From the NCBI GenBank assembly GCA_905221605.1, contig CAJNDS010001335.1, forward strand, positions 603,938-667,937: a stretch of 64,000 nt of DNA, given 5' to 3'. The stretch is from Symbiodinium natans. Lineage: Eukaryota; Sar; Dinophyceae; Suessiales; Symbiodiniaceae. This document shows, piece after piece, positions 42,939-53,225 of this stretch (positions are counted from its first letter, which is position 1; the number at the start of each line of letters is the position of its first letter). The notes under the pieces are model-generated. The model ran no database searches, was not told where the DNA came from, and worked only from the letters and a program-made list of their open reading frames with translations. The translations under genes were made by a program, and so were the position numbers.

Positions 42939-43260
42939 CTTTCGTGCTAAGGGTTTAGGGTTCAGTGTTTAGGGTTTAGGGTTTAGGGTTTAGGGTTTGG
43001 GGTTTAGGGTTTAGGGTTTGGGGTTTGGGGTTAAGGGTTTAGGGTTTAGGCTTAGGGGTGGGTTTAAGGGTCTAAGGGTTCAGGTCTGAGGGGTTCGGGT
43101 CTGTGAAACCACCTAAAGCCTAAAACCCGGCCGTGTTTTTTGGAGACAATGACTGGAATTCAACTCTCAGCAGGCCTTCGCGATTTACCGGGAGTCGGCT
43201 TCATGAAGAAATTTGACTGGTTTAGGGAAATTGGGGCTTAGGGTTAACGGTTGGGTTCAG

Positions 43261-43370
43261 GTGACCTAACCTGGAATGCTTGTTCGGCTTCGGTTTATGA
43301 GAAGATGTTCAGGGAAAGCTTGATGCCTGAAGATGTGGCATTCTGCATCATCTTTGGTGGGAACCATTAA
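43261..43370 (+). pseudogene. Pentatricopeptide-repeat (PPR)-like fragment
   Basis: Plus strand reads TWNACSASVYEKMFRESLMP then EDVAFCIIFGGNH before TAA. It follows the PPR signature (VTWNA...YEKM...L.PD.V.F). Immediately upstream GTGACC is followed by an extra TAACC before TGGAAT; removing those five bases would make VTWNA continuous, so a small insertion seems to have broken it. A GGGGCTTA array follows at once. Confidence 0.4.
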
Positions 43371-43562
43371 GAGCTTAGGGGCTTAGGGGCTTAGGGGCTT
43401 AGGGGCTTAGGGGCTTAGGGGCTTAGGGGCTTAGGGGCTTAGGGGCTTAGGGGTTTGGGGGCTTAGGGGCTTGGGGGCTTAGGCGGCTTAGGGGGTTAGG
43501 GGCTTCGGGGCTTCGGGGCTTCGGGGCTTCGGGGCTTAAGGGGCTTAGGGGCTTAGGGGCTT
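43370..43562 (+). repeat. GGGGCTTA octamer array
   Basis: About twenty GGGGCTTA units, with GGGGCTTC variants clustered near 43,500-43,530. Confidence 0.9.
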
Positions 43563-43564
43563 AG

Positions 43565-44690
43565 AATGACGTGACATGGGATTGGGACGTGGACGTGGAT
43601 CCAGAATCTGGAGAACCCCAGGGGCGATCGCACCGCCCTTCCCTGAACTACTCCAAGTTGGATGTTGCAAGCCAAATACCCTAAACCCTAAACCCTAAAG
43701 CCTAAACCCTAAACCCTAAGTAGTGGAGCTGTCCACTGGGATCGGTAGAGGCATGTTGCGTGACACAAGGACGGGAGGAAGAGGGGGAGTGAGTGGAAGA
43801 GGGAGACAGAGATGGAGATGTAAAAGTGCGTATTGCGAGGAGAGATACAGATAGACGAATAGACAGCTGGACAGACAACCAGCCGGACTAGAGATAGACA
43901 AACAGACAGGCAGACAGACCTTTGGGCAGGCTTACTGAGTTCAGAACTGCGTCATCCAAGCCGTCAGGAACACCTCGCTGTCGCCAACGCCTCAAGTCTT
44001 CATGCTTTCCGTAGGGCTCACGGGTCCTGGACTTGCGGGCTTCGGGAACAGAGCCCGATCCCCAACCCTAAAGCCCAAACGCCTCTCAGCAACAATCCAA
44101 ACACCACTACAACCCTAAACCCTAAACCCTCAACCCTTGGCCCTCAGGGCTCGCACTGATGGCGCTCATCGAAGAAGAACCTTGCTTGGAGGGTTTAGGG
44201 TTTGGGGTTTGGGGTCTCAGGTTCGGGGTTCAGGGTTTGGGGCTTAGGGTTTAGAGGTGAGGTGCTTTGGGTTTAGGGTTTGGGGTTCTGGGCTTAGGGT
44301 GGTTTCAAGGCTTTGTGTTTTCTGAGGGCTTTTAAGGCTCCGCTGGTTTAGGGTTTAGTAGGTCCTGGGCTTCAGGTTGGAGGCTTAGGGTTCAAGTTGG
44401 GGAACGACCCGTAATGCACTGTGCTTTTGCTACCGTTGCTATTCCGACTATGCACTACGCACTACCAGGTAAGCTAGACAGTTGTAGCTTGCCCATGGCA
44501 CGTAATTACTGTAAATACGATGAGACAATTCGCTAGTGAGATGCCACACCACACACGATTCTAAACTGATAGGAACTCACCACCCCAGCACGACAGCGAG
44601 CAGAATCTATAGGCACCGACACAGGGGCATGACAGAATCGTACGCGATGGCTGGGGAACCTTCTGCGCTCCCCAAGCCCTTGCAAAGACA
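43565..44690. other. Spacer, no gene recognised
   Basis: Unique sequence with degenerate GACAGA-type runs (43,840-43,915) and TTTAGGG fragments (44,190-44,400). 44,400-44,690 would be downstream flank of the RCC1-like gene; no polyadenylation signal stands out. Confidence 0.45.
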
Positions 44691-44698
44691 TGAGGCTC

Positions 44699-46138
44699 CT
44701 AGTCAGAGTCGCTGGAATCGTTGAGAACATAGTTGCTGGCTTCAGCGTCCCCCCAGAACACAAAGGAGCCGTCGCCGCGGATTGCCGCAAAGGCACATTC
44801 GGATGCTTGCACATGCAGCACATTCTGGAGCTGACCCTGAACGCAACTGCTGTCACCACCGGAGTCCGAAGCACCCCAAGTCACAACCGACCCGTCGCGC
44901 AGCACGGCAGCGAATGCCCCCCCTGAGGCCTGAACGCACTGCACCTCACGCAGCTGCTCCTGCACTGAACGACTCTCGCCCCCGAAGTGCCTCTCACCCC
45001 AGGTCGCAACACATCCATCCTCCAAAAGGGCGGCAAAGGCTCCCGAAGAGGCTTGGACTTGCTGCACGTTGCGCAGCTCCCGCGTTGCCCGGCTGCTGTC
45101 AGCGCCGTAGCCGCGATCGCCCCAAGTTGCAACTGACCCATCATCCAGCAAAGCGGCGAATGCACCCGATGTGGCCTGGACATGCTGCACGCTCCCTAGC
45201 CAGTCTGGTCGAACGCAACAACCCTCTTCTTCACCAAGATCGCCCCAAGTCACGGTGGACCCATCTGCAAGCAGAGCAACAAATGCCGAGTCTGCTGACT
45301 GGATGGACTGCACGTTCGCAAGCTGTTCCTGGACAGAGCTACTGTCCGCGCCACTCTCGGGGTCGCCCCACGTCACAACAGAGCCATTGCCAAGCACAGC
45401 AGCAAAAGCCCCTTCTGATGCCCCGATACACTGCACATTCACAAGCAGATGCTGAACAGAGCTGCTGTCGCCGCCAGAGCCGCCCCACGTCACCACGGAG
45501 CCATCGGCAAGGATGGCTGCAAAAGCGGATTCCGTCGCTTGGATTGCCTGCACATTCTTCAGTTGCGTCTGGACGGAACTACTGTCGCCACCTTCTCCGG
45601 CGCAGCCCCAAGTCACGACGGACCCATCTACGAGCAAAGCAGCGAAGGCCATGTCTGAAGACTGGATGCATTGAACTTTGACAAGCTTCTCACGGACGGA
45701 CCTGCTGTCACCACCGTGCTTCGGGCACCCCCAGGTTACTACCGACCTGTCGCTCAAGATTGCAGCAAATGCCCTGGCGTTTGCCTTGACCTCCACGACG
45801 TTCCGGAGCTGATCCTGCACGGAGGTGCTGTCGCCACCGGACTTCGCGGCTCCCCAGGTGACGACGGAGCCGTCACCTCGCACGGCGCAGAAGGACCATC
45901 TTGAGGCCGCAATGAGAACCCGCACGTGCAGAGTCAGCACGTCTCCGCTTTGCATGCCAGCTTGCTCCACTGTATGCTTCCCCCACAGGCGCTCGCCGGA
46001 AGCATTCAGCAACGTGCCCAGCCCGCTTTGGAGGCGGCTCTCTGCCTCATGCCTGACGGTGTCGACTGTGCACTCACCACTGGTTGTGATGTGCACGCTT
46101 CTGCCACTGAGCAGCGCAACCTCGAGGCACAGAGACAT
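44699..46138 (-). CDS. Ubiquitin-like/RCC1-type repeat protein
   Basis: Intronless 479-codon gene starting at the ATG at 46,138 (MSLCLEVALLSGRSVHI); an in-frame ATG at 46,174 would add 12 residues. Residues 1 to about 75 look like a ubiquitin-like beta-grasp domain ending SGDVLTLHV. Then come nine full repeats and a tenth partial one, 39-41 residues each, of the form DGSVVTWG-x4-GGDSSSVQ-x2-L-x-NVQ-x-IQA-x4-FAA-(I/L)-L. This is the RCC1/HERC-like blade repeat seen in large numbers in Symbiodinium proteins. Repeat 6 is divergent (EEEGCCVRPDW). The acidic C-terminus is NDSSDSD. Such beta-propellers usually mediate protein or chromatin contacts; the specific role is unknown. Confidence 0.9.
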   Translation of the reverse strand: MSLCLEVALLSGRSVHITTSGECTVDTVRHEAESRLQSGLGTLLNASGERLWGKHTVEQAGMQSGDVLTLHVRVLIAASRWSFCAVRGDGSVVTWGAAKSGGDSTSVQDQLRNVVEVKANARAFAAILSDRSVVTWGCPKHGGDSRSVREKLVKVQCIQSSDMAFAALLVDGSVVTWGCAGEGGDSSSVQTQLKNVQAIQATESAFAAILADGSVVTWGGSGGDSSSVQHLLVNVQCIGASEGAFAAVLGNGSVVTWGDPESGADSSSVQEQLANVQSIQSADSAFVALLADGSTVTWGDLGEEEGCCVRPDWLGSVQHVQATSGAFAALLDDGSVATWGDRGYGADSSRATRELRNVQQVQASSGAFAALLEDGCVATWGERHFGGESRSVQEQLREVQCVQASGGAFAAVLRDGSVVTWGASDSGGDSSCVQGQLQNVLHVQASECAFAAIRGDGSFVFWGDAEASNYVLNDSSDSD

Positions 46139-46179
46139 CCTAAGGTCAGCTGAACTCTCTACTACGAAGAGCAAGAAGG

Positions 46180-47080
46180 GCTCGGCTTCATTGCCTCAGA
46201 ATCATGAGGACTACTGGGTTATACAAGCCCTACATGAGGATCCGCATCCACCCCATGATTACCATGGGGTCCATCTTTCCGAGGTGGGGGGAAGACATTG
46301 GCGGGAAGGGGGTAAAGAGGCTTTGGTTTGGAACTAAGAGGTCCTACCCCCTGGGAGGATCCAAAAAGAGTAGAATCCCCAAATAGTACCCTATACTACT
46401 ATTGGGTCATTCTTAGGAACCCTTCAAGGGGATCTACTCTTTGGATCCTCCCGGGGGGGCCTGGGAAAACCTTTGCGGAGCAAAGGCAAAAACTCCCTTA
46501 CTCCCGGCCGGGACTCAGGGTTCAGGGTTGAAAGTTTAGGGTTTAGGGTTTTGGGTTTAGGGTTTAGGGTTTAGGGTTCGAGTTTAGGGTTTAGGGTTTA
46601 TGGTTTAGGGTCCAGGGTTTAGGGTTTAGGGCTTGGGGGTTAGGGCTTAGGGCTTAGGGTTTAGGGTTTAGGGTTTAGGGTTTCGGGTTTCGGGTTTCGG
46701 GTTTCGGGTTTAGGGTTTAGGGTTTAGGGTTTAGGGTTTAGGGTTTAGGGTTTAGGGTTTAGGGTTTAGGGTTTAGGGTTTAGGGTTTAGGGTTTGGGGT
46801 TCCGGGCTCAGGGTTTAGGGTTCAGGGTCTAAGGCTCGGGGTTGTAGGTTTCAGGGTTCATCCCCACAGCACCTGAAAAAGTCCAGAAACCCAGAAGCTT
46901 GTGGCAACCCATGAAACGTGGAAGCTCCTAAACAACCCTGGGTTTAGGGGTGAGGGAACCCTAAACCCTGAACCCTAAACCCTGAACCCTGAATCCTAAA
47001 CCCGAAACCCTAAACCCTAAACCCTAAACCCTAAACCCTAAACCCTAAACCCCGAACCCTGAACCCTAAACCCTAAACCC
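46180..47080. other. Spacer with fold-back C and arrays
   Basis: 46,180-46,340 is the upstream flank of the RCC1-like gene; I found no spliced-leader relic there. Then the family-C element, TTTAGGG with TTTCGGG variants (46,520-46,800) and CCCTAAA (46,960-47,080). Confidence 0.5.
46346..46460. mobile_element. Fold-back element, family C, copy 1
   Basis: CCCTGGGAGGATCCAAAAAG at one end and CTCTTTGGATCCTCCCGGGG at the other form a strong inverted repeat; the middle also pairs (GTAGAATCCCC/GGGGATCTAC). Copy 2 is at 47,973-48,077. Confidence 0.7.
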
Positions 47081-47085
47081 TAAGC

Positions 47086-47142
47086 CGCATCCAGGGCGCG
47101 TGTTCTCTGGAATTGGCTTGCCGCCCTGTCCGCAGGCAGGGG
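47086..47142 (-). CDS. Candidate coding exon
   Basis: 57 nt from ATCTAG|C to GATGCG|GCTTAGG: PCLRTGRQANSREHAPWM. GC donor formed by a GCTTAGG heptamer variant. Confidence 0.45.
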
Positions 47143-47718
47143 CTAGATTGTTGCGAGGCAGAGTTTGGGCTTGGGTTTAGGGTTAAGGGTTAAGGGCTTA
47201 GGGCTTAGGGTTTAGGGTTTAGGGTTTAGGGTTTTGGGTTTTGGGCTTTGGGTTTTGGGTTTAGGGTTTAGGGTTTAGGGTTTACGCGGTTTAGGGTTTC
47301 GGGTTTAGGCTTTAGGCTTCAGGCTTTAGGGCTTTGTAGAGTTTGGGCTTGGGGTTTGGAGTTTGGGACTCCCGGTTTGTGCGGGTAGGATTTAGGGGGT
47401 TTTGGGTTTAAGGTTTTGGGCTATTACTTAGTTGCCTCCTCCCTCCTAAGTACAGGGTCTTGACCCTTGGCTGGTCAACCCGACATCCTAAACCCTAAAC
47501 CCTAAAGAATAAGAAATATTAAAACATACTCTCAGTATACCCAAGTCTTTTTGAGTTTTCAGGCGCCCCTCAGCGCCTGAAGCCTCTAACACCTCAAAGT
47601 CCTTCAGGGTTTAGTACTCAGGGTTCAAGGTGCACCCTAACCCTAAACCCAAAACCCAAAACCCTAAACCCTAACCCCAAAAGCCTAAACCCTAAACCCT
47701 AACCCCGAAGCCCCGTAC

Positions 47719-47779
47719 ATTCTCTTTTCGAATGCTCGGCCTCGTCGACGGCAGGCCGCCGGAACTTGTCCGACACAGC
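47719..47779 (-). CDS. Candidate coding exon
   Basis: 61 nt, 20 codons plus one base, from GCGCAG|GCT to GAGAAT|GTACGG: AVSDKFRRPAVDEAEHSKRE. Charged, non-repetitive, clean borders. Confidence 0.55.
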
Positions 47780-47972
47780 CTGCGCATCGGTTTAGGGTTT
47801 AGGGTGTAGGGTTTAGGGTTTAGGGTCTAGGGTCTTGGGTCTAGGGTTCAGGGTTTAGGGTCTAGGGTTTCAGGGTTTCAGGGTTTCAGGGTTTCAGGGT
47901 TTCAGGGTTTCATGGTTTCAGGGTTTCGGGTTTCAGGGTTTAGGGTTTAGGCTACCCCTCCCAACGACCTAG

Positions 47973-48077
47973 ACCCCTGGGAGGATCCAAAAAGTAGATC
48001 CCCTTAAAGGGTTCCTAACAATGTCCCAATAGTAGCATAGGCTACGATTTGGGGGTTCTACTTTGTTGGGATCCTCC
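47973..48077. mobile_element. Fold-back element, family C, copy 2
   Basis: ACCCCTGGGAGGATCCAAAA with inverted TTGTTGGGATCCTCC; the internal CCTAACAATGTCCCAATAGT is the reverse complement of the middle of copy 1, so the two lie in opposite orientation. Confidence 0.65.
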
Positions 48078-48282
48078 AAACACGACTGGGGTTTAGGGTG
48101 TCAGGGATCAGGTTCTAGGGTTTAGGGTTTTGGGGTTCAGGGTTTGGGGCTTGAGGGTTGTCAGGTTTGGGGTCTGAGGGTTTTAGGGTTTAGGGTTTGG
48201 GGTTTAGGGTTTAGGGTTTAGGGTTTAGGGTTTAGGTTACAGAGCTCTCAGGGCTTCATTCTGTTTTGCGGCCCAAGGTCAT

Positions 48283-48347
48283 CTGAGCACTCTTCCAAGC
48301 AGCTCCTGCATTTGGGCCAGGGCGGCCGACTCCAAGTAGACTTCGCC
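48283..48347 (-). CDS. Candidate coding exon, helical
   Basis: After TTTAG|GGC: EVYLESAALAQMQELLGRVL. Strongly amphipathic. The end may be at CTCAG or at AGA|GTGCTC. Confidence 0.5.
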
Positions 48348-48443
48348 CTAAACCCTAAACCCTAAACCCTAAACCCTAAGCCCTAAACCCTAAACCCTAA
48401 ACCCTAAACCCTAAGCCCTAAGCCCTAAACAAGCAGACTTCAC

Positions 48444-48563
48444 CTGTCGAGAGCTGCCAGGTTGATCGGGCGAGCCGGGTCTTGGGCCAGCCGACCATGA
48501 CTTGAAGGGTCGAGACTGGAGGCAACGTTGCCACGAACCTGATGCGAACGAAGCAGCTGATGT
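48444..48563 (-). CDS. Candidate coding exon, 40 codons
   Basis: 120 nt from CTTGAG|ACA to CGACAG|GTGAAG, exactly 40 codons: TSAASFASGSWQRCLQSRPF, then KSWSAGPRPGSPDQPGSSRQ. Canonical donor. Confidence 0.6.
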
Positions 48564-48599
48564 CTCAAGAAGTCCCAAGGCCCGGGGCTTTAGGGCTTA

Positions 48600-50370
48600 G
48601 GGCTTAGGTTTCTGATTTAGGGTTTAGGGTTTAGGGTTTAGGGTTTAGGGTTTAGGGTTTAGGGTTTAGGGTTTAGGGTTTAGGGTTTAGGTTAAGGGTT
48701 TAAGGGTTTAGGGTTTAAGGGTTTAGGGTTTAGGGTTTAGGGTTTAGGGTTTAGGGTTTAGGGTTTAGGGTTTAGGGTTTAGGGTTTAGGGTTTAGGGTT
48801 TAGGGTTTAGGGTTTAGGGTTTAGGGGGTACCTAGACCGGAACCCTTCCGCTTCCATCGCAGCATCGCAGGCCCCCCTATGAGCCCCGCCGCTGTCACCC
48901 CGAAACCCGAAGGCCCTGAAGCCCGAAATCCCAAACCCCAAGCCCTAAGCCCTAAGCCCTAAGCCCTAAGCCCTAAACCCTAAACCCTAAACCCTAAACC
49001 CTTTCCCAAACCCTGAACTCCTAAGTCCAGAAAGCAGCCTCGAGGTTGTTCCGCAAGGCAGACCCCAACCTGGGCTGTGAGGTAGTAGGCGATTTTGGGG
49101 TTTAGGGTTTAGGGTTTAGGCGGTTTGGGGGTTTAGGGGGTTTAGGGGGTTTGGGGCTAGGGGTTTAGGGTTTAGGGTTTGGAGTTTAGGGGCTAGGTAG
49201 GGGTTTCGGGGTTTTGGGATTAGGGGATTCCGGGGTTAGGGGTTAGGGGTTTAGGGTTTGGGGTCTAGGGTCCTTTGCATTTCTTAGTTCATCTCGGGTT
49301 GGGAAGCCCGGAGCCCCAAACCCCTAAACCCGAAACCCCCAAACCCTCAAACCCGTCCGCAAGATCACATGCACAAACACCAACCTCCCAAATCCCTGAA
49401 CCCTAAACCCCTAAACCCCGAGCCCTTAACCCCAAAAACCCTAAAACCCTAAACCCCTAACCCCTAAACCCCCATAAATTAAACCCGAAACCCCACTCCC
49501 TAAGCCCCTAGTGTAGGTTTTTCTGGCTTATGGGGCTATCGGCGTATATGGGTCTGATTTAGAGAGCTTATAGGATTTTGGGGGTTTACAGGGTTTATAG
49601 GATTCATAGAGTGGTTTGGAGATTTCTAGGATGGCCGACGCGGCATCGGTTTAGGGTTTAGGGTTTAGAGCTTTGGGTTTAGGTTTTAAGGTTAGGGTTT
49701 CCGCCGACCCTGGCGGTGTGTTGGATGGGTTTGAGGAGGTGAAAACCTCCCTCTTTCCCTTCTTACCCCCCCAACAAGGGGGGGGGGGGGGTAGGGGGGG
49801 TCGGTGCACAATGCAGCAGGGGGGTAGGGGGGCGCCCTGAACAAAATCAACGTTTACCCCCCCCCCCCCCACAACCCCCCCAACCCCGCCACCCCCCGCT
49901 CTCTGTCTTTTTGGCTTGGGCTTGTCCCAGTGCTACTCCCTACCCCCCCCCAAACGTTTCACAAAACTCTGCCGAGCAGGCTGGGATGATCTTCGAACCA
50001 TGCGAGCGGGTTTAGACCTCTCAACTATGCTCCAGCGGGGTCGGCGGCTTGAGCCGGAGGCTCTTAAATAGGGCAGGGGTTAGGGCTTATTGGACCTTAG
50101 GGATTAACATCAACTAGATCCCGCAGTACGTAAAGGGTGCCCTCTTCTTGTTCCACCCACACATGGACTGCTGGCCAACCTGGACGCAAAACACTCAAAT
50201 CCCTGAAAACCTGAAAGCCCTAACCCCGAAAAGTCTAGAAATTGCCAAGGATCTGAAAGAAGCCCTCAACCCTGTACCCCTAACCCCCCCCCCCCAAAAA
50301 AAAAAAAAGACCATGAGCCAGAGAAGTAAACCTAAACCCTAAACCCTGAACCCTGAGCCCTGAGCCCTAA
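48600..50370. other. Arrays and family-F element
   Basis: Long TTTAGGG array (48,615-48,825), CCCTAAG/CCCTAAA (48,940-49,005), degenerate octamers (49,090-49,265; 49,430-49,500), family-F element, poly-C at 49,858-49,870 and 50,287-50,293. A small island at 48,845-48,910 may be an exon; nothing firm. Confidence 0.5.
49701..50047. mobile_element. TIR element, family F, copy 2
   Basis: Perfect inverted ends CCGCCGACCC/GGGTCGGCGG, 347 bp, sharing head (TGTTGGATGGG) and tail (CAACTATGCTCCAGCGGGG) with the 34,918 copy while the C/G-tract middle differs. Confidence 0.7.
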
Positions 50371-50373
50371 ACC

Positions 50374-50454
50374 CGATCACATGCCCAGCTGCCCCCGCAG
50401 GCGACTGGCGTGACCTGGTGCGCCCCCTGCTTCCGAGAAGCACACCTGACGGAG
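50374..50454 (-). CDS. Candidate coding exon
   Basis: Two minus-strand frames are open after CCCAAG|C: SVRCASRKQGAHQVTPVACG and PSGVLLGSRGRTRSRQSPAG. Ends next to GGGTTTAGG. Confidence 0.4.
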
Positions 50455-50459
50455 CTTGG

Positions 50460-51970
50460 GGTGTAGGGTGTAGGGCTTAGGGTTTAGGGCACTTGTCGGT
50501 GTAGGGTTTTGGGCTTGGGCATTTGGGTTTGGGGAGTAGGGTTTAGGGCAGGGGGTATTTGGGTTTATATAGGACTTCGGGCAAGGTCATTGGGGCTTGG
50601 GGTTTAGGAGCCGAATCAGAAATTACAGAGGCGACACGATTAAGGCCCCCCCAAGCCCCCAACAAAAAACCCCTTCCCTTCACCCTGGATCTGTAGGGTT
50701 TAGGGTTCAGGATGATAGGTTTAGGGTTTATAGGGTTTAGGGTGTAGGGTTTAGGGTTCAGGGTTATAGGTTTAGGGTTTATAGGGTTTAGGGTGTAGGG
50801 TTTAGGGCTTAAGTTTTAGGGTTTATAGAGTTTAAGGTTTCGGGTTTATAGGGTTGAAGGTTTAGGGTTTATCGGGTTTATAGGGATTAAGGCTGCTTAG
50901 GGTTTAGAAATTATCGGGTTTAGGAAGGGCTGCCTTGTCAATCTCAGTTGCCAGCATGCGGATGTTCTCATCCACATACCTTCACAGCCCGGCAGCCAAC
51001 TAGAGCGTTCAGTACACATATTATATATATATATGTACATACATACATACGCGTATCGTCATTTTATATGTGTATAAATACATGCTGTTTTTCTCAGGGG
51101 GAGTTGAGGGGTTTCCCGAAACCCTAAACTCTAAACCCTAAACCCTAAACCCTAAACCCTAAACCCCAAAGCCTAAACCCTAAACTCTAAACCCTAAACC
51201 CTACCGGTCCTGGGTTGTGGGGCTTCGGGGTGTGACTTGGCCAGTTCTCCGAGTCGTCCCTGGTTGGGTTTGTTTAAGGGACGTACGGGGACACCCACAT
51301 GATTGAGGCCAGAATCTAGGCAAAGAAGCCCTCTGAGGGTGCCTGGCTGAAGGTCCAACCACCCTAAACCCTAAAACCTAAACCCTAAACCCTAAACCCT
51401 AAACCCTAATTGAAGGAGCCACGGGCCCATCTAAGGCCATGACTCGCTCAAGCCGGAATCCTGCCAGGGTGTCAACGTGTCGAGTTTAGGGTTTAGGGTT
51501 TAGGGTTTAGGGTTTAGGGTTTAGGGTTTAGGGTTTAGGGTTTAGGGTTTAGGGTTTAGGGTTTAGGGTTTAGGAGGGTTTAGGGTTTAGGGGTACTACC
51601 TCCCCTCTATACCTCCCCCACCCTAGGTTCCCCCATAATTAAGGCTATTTAGGGCTAATTAAGCCCAATTAAGGTTATTTAAAGGGGTAGTAGGGAAGCC
51701 CATGAATACTATGGCTCAGCAAGGGGATTGCTCTACGTCAGGAGACCTTTGTACCACAGGGCTCCTTATGACAAGGTCTCCCCAACAGGCCACTCATTGA
51801 TTGAAGACAAGCCCCCCTCACACCAAACAAGACCCTCGGGAATGCCACATGCGCCCACACCCGAAACGGGACCCTGCGGTCCAGGCTGCTTTCGTGCACT
51901 TGTGCCCTAAACCCGAAACCCGAAACCCTAAACCCTAAACCCTAAACCCAAAACCCTAAACCCTAAACCC
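50460..51970. other. Spacer with arrays and one fold-back
   Basis: Degenerate TTTATAGGG (50,700-50,900), TA-rich microsatellite (51,020-51,060), CCCTAAA (51,118-51,205; 51,361-51,410), TTTAGGG (51,484-51,575) and a family-B fold-back (51,598-51,695). No gene recognised. Confidence 0.5.
51598..51695. mobile_element. Fold-back element, family B, solitary copy
   Basis: CCTCCCCTCTATACCTCCCC and CCTAGGTTCCCCCATAATTA with the inverted TAATTAAG...TAAAGGGG half; no family-A partner next to it, unlike the tandem units. Confidence 0.55.
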
Positions 51971-51975
51971 TAAAC

Positions 51976-52076
51976 GGCACATGCGTCCTGCAGCACCCGC
52001 AATGTGGCGAGCGCGGCCGGCAGCGAAGGGGCCTCTGAAAGCGTCTCCAAGCACTGCCGCATCAAAGCCCTTCCAC
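51976..52076 (-). CDS. Candidate coding exon, helical
   Basis: 101 nt from CAGCTAG|GT to TGTGCC|GTTTAGG: two bases plus 33 codons, with ALMRQCLETLSEAPSLPAAL then ATLRVLQDACA. A second frame (WKGFDAAVLGDAFRGPFAAG) is open and would match the phase of the exon at 52,245, so frame is undecided. Confidence 0.55.
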
Positions 52077-52244
52077 CTAGCTGGCACATTTAGACCCTTC
52101 TAGCTCATGCTGTATACTACATGCATAGTATGGACATAAACCAATCTAGCATAACATTTAATGATCCGGGCCTAAGCCAAGCAGCTTTGTGATCAAGAGT
52201 CTTTGCTTGGGAAACTCAATTATCGATGTGGTTTTGTGCGCAGC

Positions 52245-52345
52245 CTTGCACCAGCTTTTGAAACGAGCGAAGGTCGCTTGTTCATGCCGCATCGTCCAAA
52301 CACCCCAAGGCGGGCCAGCAACACGATCGAGGAGGCAGCCATGTC
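52245..52345 (-). CDS. Candidate coding exon, 33 codons
   Basis: 101 nt from GGCAAG|GAC to GTGCAAG|GCTGCG: DMAASSIVLLARLGVFGRCG then MNKRPSLVSKAGA. Globular composition. GC donor. Confidence 0.55.
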
Positions 52346-52349
52346 CTTG

Positions 52350-53184
52350 CCCCTATACCCTAAACCCTAAACCCTAAACCCTCAACCCTAAACCCTAAAC
52401 CCTCAACCCTAAACCTCCTATGGCATAAGTGTGGGCTGGGTCCGGTCGTATCCACGCAGGACCATCGCAGGAGGGAAGGAGTCGAAGTGGAGATTGGGTT
52501 CTTTTGAATGGGCTCTGGCTGAAGGTCGAACCACCCTAAACCCTAAACCCTAAACCCTAAATCCTAAACCCTAAATCCTAAACCCTAAACCCTAAACCCT
52601 AACACCATCTCTCGGCCAGCTTTTGGTGCTGTTGGTGAGTCCCAGATCGTACCATTCCTGCCATGAACATGGGGGGTGTAAACTTCGCATTTATGTACCA
52701 ATACCTTAGCAGGCTTCGGGGTTTAAGTTTTGTAGGGTTTAAGGTTGCAGGGAGTTTCGGGCCCACAAGATTTCAGAGTTTAAGGTATATAGGGTTTTGG
52801 GTTTTGGGCTGCCTCGAACTAAGGGCCGGACTCCTCGTCTCATGGTTTAGGGTTTAAGGTTTATTGTTCAGGGTTTAGGGTTCAGCTTGGCCGTTGAAGC
52901 CCTTTGAGAAGGAGTGCTAGAGAGACAGGGAGACAGGGAGACAGGGAGACAGGGAGACAGGGAGACAGGGAGACAGGGAGACAGGGAGACAGGGAGACAG
53001 GGAGACAGGGAGACACAGAGACACAGAGACACAGAGAGACAAGGAGACGGAGAGAGAGAGAGAGAGAGTCCCTTGGTTCAAGTACTTGGATACATCAGGC
53101 ATGCAACCCTCAAGCGAAACCCTATGTTTGGGAAATAACTCCCATGTTGTCTGACGCCCTCCTGCCAAACTTGCTAATCAACCC

Positions 53185-53225
<41 letters not shown>

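Noticed and set aside
44782-45681. 299-codon plus-strand frame opposite the RCC1-like gene
   Set aside because: It is the antisense shadow of a GC-rich repeat gene whose minus-strand repeats are unmistakable.
46180-46340. Relic dinoflagellate spliced leader upstream of the RCC1-like gene
   Set aside because: I looked for the conserved leader core on the minus strand just upstream of the start and did not see it.
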